A stretch of 64,000 nucleotides of DNA from JAEUTH01 sp039931675 (lineage in GTDB: Bacteria > Bacteroidota > Bacteroidia > AKYH767-A > OLB10), in assembly GCA_039931675.1 (NCBI GenBank), contig JBDTRM010000023.1:27398-91397 (forward strand). Direction: 5' to 3'. The notes under the pieces were generated by a model. That model ran no database searches and had not been told where the DNA came from. It worked only from the letters and a program-made list of their open reading frames with translations. Below, one piece after another: positions 16,780 to 26,522 of this stretch. A program made the translations under genes and the position numbers. Every line of letters starts with the position of its first letter. Positions within the stretch are counted from its first letter, which is position 1.

Positions 16780-17751
16780 TTGAAAAACATATTTTGTAAG
16801 GCATTATTATTTTTAGTTGTTCTGCCATCGGTATATGCTCAGCAAGTTGTAACCCTTATGCCAAAAAACGGTGATTGCAACCACCCGATACTTGTTACTG
16901 ATACAATGGTTGTTTCAAAATATTCACCTGAAGGATATGGCAACTTACTCGAAATATCAGGTAATGTGGCAAATGATGTACATTTTTTTGAACAGGAGCA
17001 CAATACTGTTTGGTATTGCTTCAGGTCCCCATGTCATGCTTCGCTGAGTTTTGAAATTATTCCTGACAGCATTAATGACGATTATGATTTTGCACTCTAC
17101 CGTTGTGAAGGAGATAACTTTTGTGAAAATGTAAGAACAAAAAAAATTCTTCCCGTACGTACATGTATTTCACGAAATGACAAAAAAGGAAAAAGTGTGA
17201 CAGGATTAAGCGTCAATGCAAAGCAAGATTTAATTCACTCCGGTGTAGGTAATTCATTTGCCCGTGTTATTGAAGTTAACAAAAACGATTTATATTTTTT
17301 ACTTGTGGATAATGCTTACAATGCAGGAGGTGGACATATACTTAGGTTGCATTGGAAATACATTCCCCCTGCACCGCATAAATATTTACCCGGAGAGATT
17401 TTTGAATTTGAAAATATAATTTTTGAAGAAGGTACTGCAAAATTTGATAGGAATTCATTTGGTTGGTTGGATAGTCTCAGGCGTATAATGGTAAACAACC
17501 CGAATTTAAAAATTGAAATAAGAGGACATGTTGATGGATACAGCAGTAAGAACACCGATGTTTATATGCGGGTTTCTCTGGAGCGTGCTAAGGCAGTTTA
17601 CGAGTATCTGTGTCAAAATAGAATTGACAGCGCGCGAATGGTGTATAAAGGATTTGGAAATACAAGAATGAAATATGTGTATCCCGATTTTCAACCCTTT
17701 CTGCATAAAAAAAACAGAACGGTTGAAATGGTAGTGCTCTCAAATAACTAA
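16780..17751 (+). CDS. Secreted protein with C-terminal OmpA domain
   Basis: 323 residues starting at TTG 16780 (no ATG precedes the signal peptide). The signal sequence ends VYAQ|Q. A jelly-roll-like N-terminal half has four or five Cys (NTVWYCFRSPCHASL, YRCEGDNFCENVRT). The C-terminal OmpA peptidoglycan-binding domain (about 205-320) shows FEEGTAKFDRNSFGWLD, IEIRGHVDGYSS and RAKAVYEYLCQNRID. It probably ties an envelope structure to peptidoglycan. It diverges from the S46 peptidase upstream and converges on sufS. Confidence 0.8.
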   Translation: MKNIFCKALLFLVVLPSVYAQQVVTLMPKNGDCNHPILVTDTMVVSKYSPEGYGNLLEISGNVANDVHFFEQEHNTVWYCFRSPCHASLSFEIIPDSINDDYDFALYRCEGDNFCENVRTKKILPVRTCISRNDKKGKSVTGLSVNAKQDLIHSGVGNSFARVIEVNKNDLYFLLVDNAYNAGGGHILRLHWKYIPPAPHKYLPGEIFEFENIIFEEGTAKFDRNSFGWLDSLRRIMVNNPNLKIEIRGHVDGYSSKNTDVYMRVSLERAKAVYEYLCQNRIDSARMVYKGFGNTRMKYVYPDFQPFLHKKNRTVEMVVLSNN

Positions 17752-17848
17752 TCAATATAATTTTAAGCAAACCGGAGTCAAAAAAAATTCATATCACTGT
17801 TAATGTTAACAAACACGGTGCTATCTGCTTAATCAAAGGGTAAATACA

Positions 17849-19099
17849 TTACTTAAGCAACTTAACTGCCTTCTTAACTCCATCAACCAATTTATCCACT
17901 TCTTCAAAAGTATTGTAAAAGAAAAACGAAGCGCGTATGGTTCCCGGAATATTTAATCGCATCATCACAGGTTCAGTGCAATGATGGCCGGTACGCACTG
18001 CAATGCCAAGTGTATCGAGAAACATACCTGCATCAAGGGCATTGATTCCTTCAAGTATAAAAGCGCATACACCGGTTTTTTCTTTGGCTGTGCCGATAAA
18101 TTTTACTTCGGGGATTTGTGAAAGCTGCTCTGCGCAATATTTCAAAAGCGCATCTTCATGAGCAATAACTTCATCACGATTAAGCGAATTCCAATAATCA
18201 ATTGCAGCACCAAGTGCAATTACACCTTCAACATGCGGAGTGCCTGCTTCGAATTTATGAGGCACTTCATTATAAGTTGTTTTTTCAAAACTCACACTTG
18301 ATATCATATCTCCGCCACCCATGTAAGGAGGCATGTTTTCAAGCAAATTAATTTTTCCAAATAACACACCAATGCCTGTTGGTCCCAACATTTTATGCCC
18401 GCTGAATGCGAAGAAATCACAATCTAAATCCTGCACATCAACAGGGAAATGCGAAACGGCTTGTGCCCCATCCAACATCACAGGAATATTTTTTTCATGA
18501 GCTTTTGCAATTATTTCTTTAACAGGATTTATTGTACCGAGTGAATTTGAAACATAAACAAGCGAAATGAATTTTGTTTTTAGAGAATATAATTTTTCAA
18601 ATTCATCAATCAAAAGTTGGCCTGCATCATTCATTGGGATGACTTTCAGCACAGCTTTTTTTTCTTCGCACAGCATTTGCCAGGGAACAATATTGCTGTG
18701 ATGTTCCATTGCAGAAATTATTATTTCATCGCCTGCATGAATGTTTTTTCTTCCGTAAGTGGATGCAACAAGATTTATCGCTTCAGTAGTTCCACGAACG
18801 AAAACAATTTCCTTTTCAGAATTTGCATTAATAAACTTTTGTGTTTTTACACGCACATCATCATAAGCCTGTGATGCTTTCTGACTAAGGTAATGCACAC
18901 CGCGATGAATGTTTGCATTGTATTCAGAATAATATTTTGAAATGCAATCAATTACCTGTTTTGGTTTTTGAGATGTAGCTGCATTGTCAAAATAAACCAA
19001 TTGCTTTCCATAAACTTTTTGAGAAAGGATTGGAAAATCATTCCTGATTTTATTTATATCGAATGTGATTTTATCTTTAGTAAGTGTTTCTGTTTGCAT
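17849..19099 (-). CDS. sufS: Cysteine desulfurase SufS
   Basis: 416 residues from ATG 19099 (MQTETLTKDKITFDINKIRN); an upstream in-frame start at 19117 would add six residues. A class V PLP enzyme: the PLP lysine is in FFAFSGHKMLGPTGIGVLFG and the persulfide-carrying cysteine in RTGHHCTEPVMMRL, the group II desulfurase arrangement. It takes sulfur from cysteine for Fe-S assembly on SufBCD. It is the last gene of the suf cluster and is separated from sufD by an antitoxin/PIN pair, a 4.2-kb T9SS gene and a lone antitoxin. No SufE is seen next to it. Confidence 0.95.
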   Translation of the reverse strand: MQTETLTKDKITFDINKIRNDFPILSQKVYGKQLVYFDNAATSQKPKQVIDCISKYYSEYNANIHRGVHYLSQKASQAYDDVRVKTQKFINANSEKEIVFVRGTTEAINLVASTYGRKNIHAGDEIIISAMEHHSNIVPWQMLCEEKKAVLKVIPMNDAGQLLIDEFEKLYSLKTKFISLVYVSNSLGTINPVKEIIAKAHEKNIPVMLDGAQAVSHFPVDVQDLDCDFFAFSGHKMLGPTGIGVLFGKINLLENMPPYMGGGDMISSVSFEKTTYNEVPHKFEAGTPHVEGVIALGAAIDYWNSLNRDEVIAHEDALLKYCAEQLSQIPEVKFIGTAKEKTGVCAFILEGINALDAGMFLDTLGIAVRTGHHCTEPVMMRLNIPGTIRASFFFYNTFEEVDKLVDGVKKAVKLLK

Positions 19100-19157
19100 A
19101 ATATTTATATAACACATTTCACGTTGTATTGTTTGAAATCTTTATTTTGAGAAATGA

Positions 19158-19409
19158 CTATTCCAATTTTCTCTTATTAAATTGATTTTCTATTGCTCTT
19201 AATCTTTCTATTTCTTTTGTGTCAATTAATTCCATGGGTTCGTCAAAATCATCAGATATATAACTAATTGTTCCTTTGCCAAAACCTGCTTTCAAAGGCT
19301 TCTTCTCAATCTTAAATTCTTCATAAGCCTCTTCAATTTTTTTCTCAATCCTTTCACGCAAGTCTATTGGAAGTGCTTCAATTTTCTCAATTAATTCTTT
19401 TGTGCTCAT
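19158..19409 (-). CDS. Orphan antitoxin-like protein (DUF2281/VapB-like)
   Basis: 83 residues from ATG 19409 (MSTKELIEKIEALPIDLRER); a longer frame opens at 19451. The head MSTKEL-x-E and the block KAGFGKGTISYISDDFDEP match the antitoxin at 24201-24413 (MSTKELVERLESL, KAGFAKG) and small antitoxins usually encoded before PIN toxins. Here no toxin follows; 58 bases downstream comes sufS. Its C-terminus is extended (IDTKEIERLRAIENQF) relative to the usual DDF-x-EYM ending. It may be a leftover of a lost module or a free-standing regulator. Confidence 0.65.
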   Translation of the reverse strand: MSTKELIEKIEALPIDLRERIEKKIEEAYEEFKIEKKPLKAGFGKGTISYISDDFDEPMELIDTKEIERLRAIENQFNKRKLE

Positions 19410-19475
19410 CAGTTTTACTTTTTGATTTTTGTATATAACAAAATTACTCATCCTTCTTGTTTAATCCCAATCAAC

Positions 19476-22400
19476 TTATTTTCTCACTACCAATTTCAAC
19501 ATCTTAACTGCATTACCATTACTCATTTTCAGCATATAAATTCCATCAGCAATTGTTGAAATATTTAATGATGATTTACCTGCTTCAATATTTTTTTCAA
19601 GCAGCAATTTATTCAGCGCATCATACAATTGCACTTTTGCTTTTTGTTGGCTGATGATGTTGATTTCGTTTTGTGCAGGGTTTGGATAAATATTGAAATT
19701 AAAATCCTGATTGTGATTATCAATGCCGAGCCATGTGTTATCCCACACCACGATATGATTGTCTTCGGCATTTACAAAATGTTCCACTTCATCTTTATCA
19801 ATTATCCTGATGTTAGTAAATGAAAGATGCAGCGTATCATTCCACACTGTTAATGAAGAAGCAGTATTAAAATTGATGTTTGCAATAATTCCGTTACCCG
19901 ACCTGTTTACATGATTAGTTGCTGTGGCACCTGTTTTTAATTCTGCATTTATCAAATTATTATTCTGAATAAAAATCAAATCATTTGTTGCAGAATTCCC
20001 CAGCCAACTGTTATTGAATTGTAAATTCAAACTTGCAGGGTCAATAACATTTTTATTATAGCTCAATTGAAATGCAATTCCATAAATACTGTCGGCAGGA
20101 ATAACTACATCGCCAAATTCAATACCAACACTTACGGGAACTCCAGTTATAACAGAATCATTGGCAACAATAAACCTAAGAGGAGCTGAGTTTAAAACAT
20201 GCTGTGATTGTGGCGGGGCAAATAAATGTACCTGCCCGAAGTTTTGAACGATTGCCATAGTATCATCCAAATCAATTGTTCCGCTTCCATCGCAATCAAT
20301 ATGTTTATAATCTGTTCCCGCAGCAAGAGTAGTTTCCCAATTTACAGATGAGTATGGCATCCAAGCATTACTGATACTTCCCCGCGCATAACGACTGCTT
20401 CCTATTCCAATTCCCAAAGCAAGCATATCCATATTGTCTGCTACATGATCATTATTGGCATCACCGGGCCACACACTATCCATGTCGTTATAAAACAATA
20501 TTGAATCAATTGTAACGCATCCGTTTGAATCGGTAACAGTAACAATATAGGTTGTATTTTCGCAGTAGCCTGTTACCGGAACAGATGGATTGAAACTAAC
20601 GTTATAAGGAGGTGTACCACCGGAATAATTGAGATTAACCGAGCCATTGCATAATCCGTTTACAGGAGCAACAGCATTGCTTTGATTAATAACTATGGTA
20701 CTCTGATTTGCAAGTGTGAAAGAAGTGCTCGCAGTGCAACCTCCTAAATCTGTAGCTGTTACCGTATAGGTTCCGGGACAAAGATTATTACGTGAGTAAG
20801 TTGTTGCACCATCACTCCATAAATAATTGGGATAGTAAAGTAATGAACCATTTGAACTCAGAAGAGCAAATCCATTGCATTGACCACAGGCGGGAGCATT
20901 GATGGCTGCTGAAATTGTAAATGATGATGGAGCAAGGTAGCCCTGCTGTCCGAAAGTGTTTACACATGTTTGAAAAGTTACATCGCAATCGTAAAAACCT
21001 GATTGAGTTGCAAAGTAAATTGTATCAGTTGCACCCGGTATTGCAGTGCCATTGAAATTCCATTGGTACGTAGCACCTATTATCGGATTATCTAATTTAA
21101 ATAATACGCCACCGGGATTAGCACAAAGCGATGCAATTGATGTGGCACTTACATCTGCATCAACATTAGTAATATGTATAAGGTTAGAATTGATAAGATT
21201 GCCGCACAAATTGCTTAATGAGCAATAGTAATCACCTGTTGGCATCCAGCTTTGAGTGACAAGAGTATCTCCTGAAAAGGAATAACCTTGTCCAACTATT
21301 CCCCATGAATAATAACTGTTTGGAAAGCCGGAAACAATTTGAGCATTAAGCGTCACTGAATTTCCGTTACACATTATATTACCATTTGTTTGAATCGTAA
21401 AAGATGCAGGCAATACAAGCCCGGTATAATATAAAGTATCAGCATGAGACAATATAGGAAAATTATTGCACGAAGGCATCATGTATTCCAGTTGGTAGTA
21501 ACCCGCCTGCGTTGCTGCATAAATTGAATCATTAGCTCCGGGTATAGGATTGCCATTAAGATACCATTGATACGGAGGCTCAAAGCCATACATTCCAAAT
21601 GGAGGAGGTTGAAAATAAATTGTGTCACCGGGACAAAAACCAAAGGATACTGCGTTTGACCCAAAGTAGCTCGGTGGGCCTAAATTAATAACCTGTATGG
21701 TATCAGAGTTTGTTGTGCCACACCCGTTACTGATAATGCACCATAACCCACCTGTATCAACCGGAGCATATTGATATCCACTTGCCACCCAAACACCCTT
21801 TTGATACCAATCGTAAGAGCAAGCAGTAATCAGTGGCAATGAAAGTGGCGAGTCAATGTACAACGGGCACCAGGGGTGAATTATAAAGACCGGGCCACCA
21901 AACGAAAATGTTCCGGATGGAGGCAAACCCGCATTTACAGAAGTAACTCCAGATGTATAACTTCCACAGGAATTAGACATTACGCAATAGAAAGTTTCAG
22001 TCACATTTGCCACATAGGTATTGTTGGTTGCACCATTAATAACTCCAGCGCTATTATACCATTGATACGTGGCACCAATACTTGCTGATGCGGTAAGCGT
22101 TACAGATTGCCCGCTTGGACCGCAAAAACTCAATACTCCGTTTGCGGTAATTGTCGGAGGAACGGTGTCCATAATATTTATTACAAGGGTGTTGCTAATC
22201 CACATATTACTATCAACATCATAAGCAGCAAGGCAGTAAACACCTCCTTGAGTTAGATTGAAAAAAGTGTCTGTACTCAAATTATAATCTACAGGAGAAC
22301 TTATTCGCATCCACCGCTGTGTAAGTTTTTTATTACTTGAAATTTTCAGGACTACAGGAGTTCCGTTGCAAACATTTGTTATTGAAGTAGAATCATTTGC

Positions 22401-23702
22401 AGTTATCACAGGAACATCATAATCTGATTTTGTTTCCTGGAAACCATTGCGGACAATTGCAAAGTCTTTTCCACCATAACCTGATAAACGTGTGCTTCCT
22501 ACAAAACATAATCCATGAAAATAGATATCATACACATCACTAACTATTGCATTGCTTGGCGTATTAAATTCAGGAACGGTATAACCCCAGTTAGTGTAAG
22601 TATCAGGGTCAATGAAACGCCAGAAGCCATTCAATCCGCCACTATCAACATACACATAACCGAAATGGTCATTAAAATAATAATACTGTCCCGTGTAAGC
22701 AAAATCGCCTTCCAATTGTGTTGAAACAATCGGTGCAATATCAGTTACGTTGTAAGAAACAAGCGGACCATTTTGATGATACTGCATGTTGCCCAATTCA
22801 TCGGTTACATGAAAGTAGGGATACCAATTACCAAAACTTACACGCTCAACACCTCCAAAAACCAATTGATTACTTGCTAATTCACAGCAACTTGTAACCG
22901 TTAAATAATTGTATGCGTAACTCTCTTCCTTCGTCCAAAGTGTGTCACCGTTGTAATCTGTTTTTACTTCCCACAAAATTTTATTAGCTCCATTTATGCT
23001 GCTGCTGCAAAGAATCACAGCGCCATCATGAGTCAATTCGCAATCAGAAAATTCTTCATCACCGGTGAGCGCATAAATTTTTGTTTGTACTAAATTTCCG
23101 ACACTGTCTAAAATCCAAATTGCTGCATTCTTATTTCCTCCTGAAAGTTTTTGTGTACCCGCAACAAAAATATTTCCGTTGCTTAGAGCGAGGACTTCGT
23201 TTGCATATTCATTATCATTTGGACTACCAATGATTTGTTGCCATAAAAAAGTTCCTGTTGATGAATAACGCGCAACCAACACATCTTTATTGAGCGAGCC
23301 AATAGAATTTGTTGAACCGGCAACAACTAAATCACCATTTGTGCATTTACGAATTCCATAGGCAATTTCATCGCCTTGCGCATTAAGATTTTGACTCCAC
23401 ATCACATGTCCGCTTGAATCAAAATTTACAATGAAAAAATCTTTGCCATTGCCAAAGCCTTCGCTGTAGCCTGCTGCACACCAACCACTGTCAATGGTTT
23501 TGCAAACTGCATAAGCCTCATCATCGGCAGGCGTTCCATAACCGCGCTCAAATGTTCCTGCAGGGAAAGTATTTTGTGCGATGGTATTTTGATGATGAAA
23601 AGAAAAAAACAAAAACAATAAAAAAGTGAAAGCAGGAAATTGAAATGGTTGTGCTGCTTTTTTTTGCAATAATAAATGGGTGAGTGAGAATGTTATTTTC
23701 AT
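19476..23702 (-). CDS. Giant T9SS-secreted multidomain surface protein
   Basis: 1408 residues. After a signal sequence ending TIAQ|N (about 43), an N-terminal propeller-like region has repeated ER-G-GTPADDEAYAV and GDEIAYGIRKC-type motifs (to about 430). Several Ig-like/PKD-like modules follow with Y-x-W and C-G-S elements (about 430-1090). Next is a dockerin-like pair of calcium loops (PGDANNDHVADNMDMLALG and DCDGSGTIDLDDTMAIV), a cohesin-like stretch, and a type A T9SS sorting domain (FNIYPNPAQNEINI ... GIYMLKMSNGNAVKMLKLVV). It should be exported by T9SS and displayed or released. An adhesin-like role is inferred. It sits inside the suf cluster, flanked by two antitoxin genes. Confidence 0.88.
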   Translation of the reverse strand: MKITFSLTHLLLQKKAAQPFQFPAFTFLLFLFFSFHHQNTIAQNTFPAGTFERGYGTPADDEAYAVCKTIDSGWCAAGYSEGFGNGKDFFIVNFDSSGHVMWSQNLNAQGDEIAYGIRKCTNGDLVVAGSTNSIGSLNKDVLVARYSSTGTFLWQQIIGSPNDNEYANEVLALSNGNIFVAGTQKLSGGNKNAAIWILDSVGNLVQTKIYALTGDEEFSDCELTHDGAVILCSSSINGANKILWEVKTDYNGDTLWTKEESYAYNYLTVTSCCELASNQLVFGGVERVSFGNWYPYFHVTDELGNMQYHQNGPLVSYNVTDIAPIVSTQLEGDFAYTGQYYYFNDHFGYVYVDSGGLNGFWRFIDPDTYTNWGYTVPEFNTPSNAIVSDVYDIYFHGLCFVGSTRLSGYGGKDFAIVRNGFQETKSDYDVPVITANDSTSITNVCNGTPVVLKISSNKKLTQRWMRISSPVDYNLSTDTFFNLTQGGVYCLAAYDVDSNMWISNTLVINIMDTVPPTITANGVLSFCGPSGQSVTLTASASIGATYQWYNSAGVINGATNNTYVANVTETFYCVMSNSCGSYTSGVTSVNAGLPPSGTFSFGGPVFIIHPWCPLYIDSPLSLPLITACSYDWYQKGVWVASGYQYAPVDTGGLWCIISNGCGTTNSDTIQVINLGPPSYFGSNAVSFGFCPGDTIYFQPPPFGMYGFEPPYQWYLNGNPIPGANDSIYAATQAGYYQLEYMMPSCNNFPILSHADTLYYTGLVLPASFTIQTNGNIMCNGNSVTLNAQIVSGFPNSYYSWGIVGQGYSFSGDTLVTQSWMPTGDYYCSLSNLCGNLINSNLIHITNVDADVSATSIASLCANPGGVLFKLDNPIIGATYQWNFNGTAIPGATDTIYFATQSGFYDCDVTFQTCVNTFGQQGYLAPSSFTISAAINAPACGQCNGFALLSSNGSLLYYPNYLWSDGATTYSRNNLCPGTYTVTATDLGGCTASTSFTLANQSTIVINQSNAVAPVNGLCNGSVNLNYSGGTPPYNVSFNPSVPVTGYCENTTYIVTVTDSNGCVTIDSILFYNDMDSVWPGDANNDHVADNMDMLALGIGIGSSRYARGSISNAWMPYSSVNWETTLAAGTDYKHIDCDGSGTIDLDDTMAIVQNFGQVHLFAPPQSQHVLNSAPLRFIVANDSVITGVPVSVGIEFGDVVIPADSIYGIAFQLSYNKNVIDPASLNLQFNNSWLGNSATNDLIFIQNNNLINAELKTGATATNHVNRSGNGIIANINFNTASSLTVWNDTLHLSFTNIRIIDKDEVEHFVNAEDNHIVVWDNTWLGIDNHNQDFNFNIYPNPAQNEINIISQQKAKVQLYDALNKLLLEKNIEAGKSSLNISTIADGIYMLKMSNGNAVKMLKLVVRK

Positions 23703-23811
23703 GATAACAAGAGTTTTATAATGTTATCACCAAAATTATAAAAATAATTTACTTTAAGGATAATTATGATTCCATTTTGATTTTCGAAAGTACGTCTGGG
23801 AATATTACAAA

Positions 23812-24201
23812 CTAAAACAGAATCTTAACAGGATACTTTTTCATTTGCGAATCATCGGTAATCAAGAACAAATCTTCTTTGATTGCTTGCGAAACGATTA
23901 ATCTATCGAATGGGTCTTTATGCTCAGAGTACAAAATAAGATTCTCCAACTCCAATAGATGAGAAAGCTTTATATCAATTATTTGAATATCATATTGGGT
24001 TAATATTTTTTCAAAGTCTTTGAGTGGGTATTTTGTGGGAAGTTTTTTGAGTGCTATTTTGATTGCGATTTCCCATAAGGAAGCAATGCTGATAAACCTG
24101 TTGCTGATTGGTGCATCAATCAAGTCTTTCTTTTCTGATTGCAATCTTGAATCATCTTCAATATACCATAAAAATATATGTGTGTCGAGTAATAAATTCA
24201 T
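23812..24201 (-). CDS. PIN-domain toxin (VapC type)
   Basis: 129 residues from ATG 24201 (a GTG one codon earlier is less likely). PIN motifs: LLLDTHIFLWYIEDD (first Asp), ASLWEIAIK (Glu), HKDPFDRLIVSQA (Asp pair) and LITDDSQMK (last acidic site). This is the VapC group in which the first motif reads DTH-x-x-LW. All catalytic positions are present, so it looks active. Its ATG overlaps the TGA of the antitoxin gene (TGATG), which should keep antitoxin translation ahead of toxin. Located between sufD and the T9SS gene. Confidence 0.9.
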   Translation of the reverse strand: MNLLLDTHIFLWYIEDDSRLQSEKKDLIDAPISNRFISIASLWEIAIKIALKKLPTKYPLKDFEKILTQYDIQIIDIKLSHLLELENLILYSEHKDPFDRLIVSQAIKEDLFLITDDSQMKKYPVKILF

Positions 24202-24413
24202 CACATATAATCTTTAAAATCGTCAAGCGGTTTATTAAATTCATCAGCATCGGGTATATTTTCAAAAAAACCTTTTGCAAAACCAGCTTTTGCCCGCATT
24301 TTTGGTTTTACTTGCCCAGCACGGTCCAATATTTCCTTGATTTGTTTTTCTGCAATTATACGAGACTCTTCATCAAGTGATTCTAATCTTTCAACTAATT
24401 CTTTCGTGCTCAT
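24201..24413 (-). CDS. Antitoxin of the VapC-type pair
   Basis: 70 residues: MSTKELVERLESLDEESRII, then a Lys-rich helix and KAGFAKGFFENIPDADEFNK, ending PLDDFKDYM. The last part is typical of small antitoxins whose C-terminus lies over the PIN active site. It starts only 5 bases after the sufD stop and overlaps the toxin start by one base. The lone antitoxin at 19158-19409 is a paralogue, with the same head and KAGF-x-KG block. Confidence 0.82.
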   Translation of the reverse strand: MSTKELVERLESLDEESRIIAEKQIKEILDRAGQVKPKMRAKAGFAKGFFENIPDADEFNKPLDDFKDYM

Positions 24414-24418
24414 AACAT

Positions 24419-25732
24419 TTACTTTTTTAATTTTTCAGCAAGTAAATTTACTGAATAATCGTGTAATGATTCAATGGTAATGTTTTTTAAAACATCGCTT
24501 GCAAAAGCAAAATTTAAAAGTGATTGCGCTGCTTGTTTTCCTATTCCACGTGAACGTAAATAGAATAACGCTTCATCATCCAATTGCCCTGTTGTTGCAC
24601 CATGACTGCATTTCACATCATCGGCATAAATTTCTAACTGCGGCTTTGAATACATGTTGGCATCATTGCTCAACAAAATATTTTTATTCGATTGAAATGC
24701 ATTTGTTTTCTGTGCATCCTTATGAACAAAAATCTTTCCGTTAAAAATTCCTGTTGCTTTATCGTCAATCAAACCTTTATATAATTGATTGCTGTTGCAA
24801 TGAGGTTTGGCATGATGCACTGCAGTGTGATTATCAATTATCTCATTGCCGTTTGCAACATACATTCCATACAAATGCGATTCGATGTTTTCATCATCAA
24901 GCATAATGTTCAGGTTATTGCGAACCATATTTCCGCCAAGCGAAACGGTGTTGATTGAAAACTTTGAATCTCGTTTTTGATATACGTACGTGTTGCTTAC
25001 TTGATGAACATTTGAATTGTCATTCTGAATAAAATCAAATTCGAGATTTGAATTTTCTGATGCGACCAATTCATTCACCACATTTACAAAACCGTTGGTG
25101 GTTTCATTTTGTGATAAAGTAATGAAACCGATTTTTGTCTGTGAATTTTTACCGGCAACAATTAAATTGCGACAATATGCTGCAACGGGTTCTTCCTGTT
25201 CACTAACAATGTTGATGATGTAAATTGGTTTTTCAATCGTAGCTTTTGGTTCGATGTAAATAAAAGTACCGTCTAACATAAATGCTGTATTCAATGCAGC
25301 AAATTCATGATTTGTGAAATCTGTATATTTTGAGAAATGATTTTTTAAGATTTCATTTTCAGTTGCATTTGAAATATTTTCAATTACTAATCCTTGCGGA
25401 AGATTTTTTATTGAAGAAAGTTTTTCATTCCATTTTCCATTTTCAAAAACAACTGCTATTGCATCTTTTAAAAACGGAAGCGATTTTAAATCATTCGCTG
25501 TAGTTTTATTTTCAGTTGAAGGAGAAGTAAACCGAAAGTTTGTATTGATGATTGGAGTTACATCAAAATATTTCCACTCCTCGTTTTTCTTAGTCGGGAA
25601 GCCAAGTTTGTCAAAGCTTTCAATTGCCTGCTTTCGCAATGCAGCAAAAGTTTTTCCATACAACTCCGAAAATATTTCGAAATCGTTTAAGTAATTTTCT
25701 TTAGGGTTTGATATTTCAATCACGTTATTCAT
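24419..25732 (-). CDS. sufD: Fe-S assembly protein SufD
   Basis: 437 residues, normal length. The N-terminal part has the SufD signature FPTKKNEEWKYFDVTPI. The C-terminal beta-helix carries NHTAVHHAKPHCNSNQLYKG and DDVKCSHGATTGQLDDEALFYLRSRGI, including the conserved His/Cys pair used at the SufB-SufD interface. Forms the SufBC2D scaffold in the cytosol. It lies 35 bases behind sufC and 5 bases ahead of an antitoxin gene. Confidence 0.94.
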   Translation of the reverse strand: MNNVIEISNPKENYLNDFEIFSELYGKTFAALRKQAIESFDKLGFPTKKNEEWKYFDVTPIINTNFRFTSPSTENKTTANDLKSLPFLKDAIAVVFENGKWNEKLSSIKNLPQGLVIENISNATENEILKNHFSKYTDFTNHEFAALNTAFMLDGTFIYIEPKATIEKPIYIINIVSEQEEPVAAYCRNLIVAGKNSQTKIGFITLSQNETTNGFVNVVNELVASENSNLEFDFIQNDNSNVHQVSNTYVYQKRDSKFSINTVSLGGNMVRNNLNIMLDDENIESHLYGMYVANGNEIIDNHTAVHHAKPHCNSNQLYKGLIDDKATGIFNGKIFVHKDAQKTNAFQSNKNILLSNDANMYSKPQLEIYADDVKCSHGATTGQLDDEALFYLRSRGIGKQAAQSLLNFAFASDVLKNITIESLHDYSVNLLAEKLKK

Positions 25733-25767
25733 TTTTTATTTTTGTTAGTTTGAGCAAACTAAAGTTG

Positions 25768-26520
25768 TTACGCAACTTCTTCTTCCTTAATCCAATCGTA
25801 ACCTTTCTCTTCCAACTCAAGCGCCAATTCTTTTCCACCTGATTTTACAATTCTTCCTTTGTACAACACATGCACAAAATCAGGAATGATATAATCCAAC
25901 AATCGCTGATAGTGGGTAATTACAACAAACGAACGCTCAGGGTTGCGAAGTTTATTTACACCATCGGCTACAATCCGCAAGGCATCAATATCAAGACCTG
26001 AGTCGGTTTCATCTAATATTGCAAGCTTAGGTTCAAGCATTGCCATTTGAAAAATTTCGTTGCGCTTTTTTTCACCACCGCTGAAACCTTCGTTCACGCT
26101 TCGCTGTGTCATAGTTTTATCCATTTCAACAATTGCCATTTTTTCTTTCATCAACTTTAAAAAGTCTTTTGAATCTAATGGTTCTTTTCCATTTGCTTTG
26201 CGAATTTCATTCACTGCCGTTTTCAAAAAGTTGGCATTACTCACACCGGGTATTTCAACAGGGTATTGAAATGCAAGAAAAATTCCTTTCTGTGCGCGCT
26301 CTTCGGGCGAGAGTTCGAAAACATCTTCACCATTATAAAGAATTTCGCCTGAAGTAACTTCATATTCTTCTCTGCCTGTAAGCACCGCTGCTAACGTACT
26401 TTTACCTGAACCATTCGGTCCCATGATAGCATGAACTTCTCCTGCTTTTACTTCAAGATTTAATCCTCTTAAAATTTCTTTTCCCTCCACAGAGGCCTGT
26501 AAGTTTTTTATTGATAGCAT
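25768..26520 (-). CDS. sufC: Fe-S assembly ATPase SufC
   Basis: 250 residues. ABC-type ATPase with Walker A GPNGSGKST, the SufC-type signature NEGFSGGEKKRNEI, Walker B LAILDETDSGLDIDAL and switch His in VVITHYQRLL. It powers conformational change of SufBC2D. Its ATG lies 2 bases after the ancestral stop of the broken PIN toxin gene (TAA-TA-ATG), which places the toxin gene firmly in the same transcript. Confidence 0.96.
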   Translation of the reverse strand: MLSIKNLQASVEGKEILRGLNLEVKAGEVHAIMGPNGSGKSTLAAVLTGREEYEVTSGEILYNGEDVFELSPEERAQKGIFLAFQYPVEIPGVSNANFLKTAVNEIRKANGKEPLDSKDFLKLMKEKMAIVEMDKTMTQRSVNEGFSGGEKKRNEIFQMAMLEPKLAILDETDSGLDIDALRIVADGVNKLRNPERSFVVITHYQRLLDYIIPDFVHVLYKGRIVKSGGKELALELEEKGYDWIKEEEVA

Positions 26521-26522
26521 TA

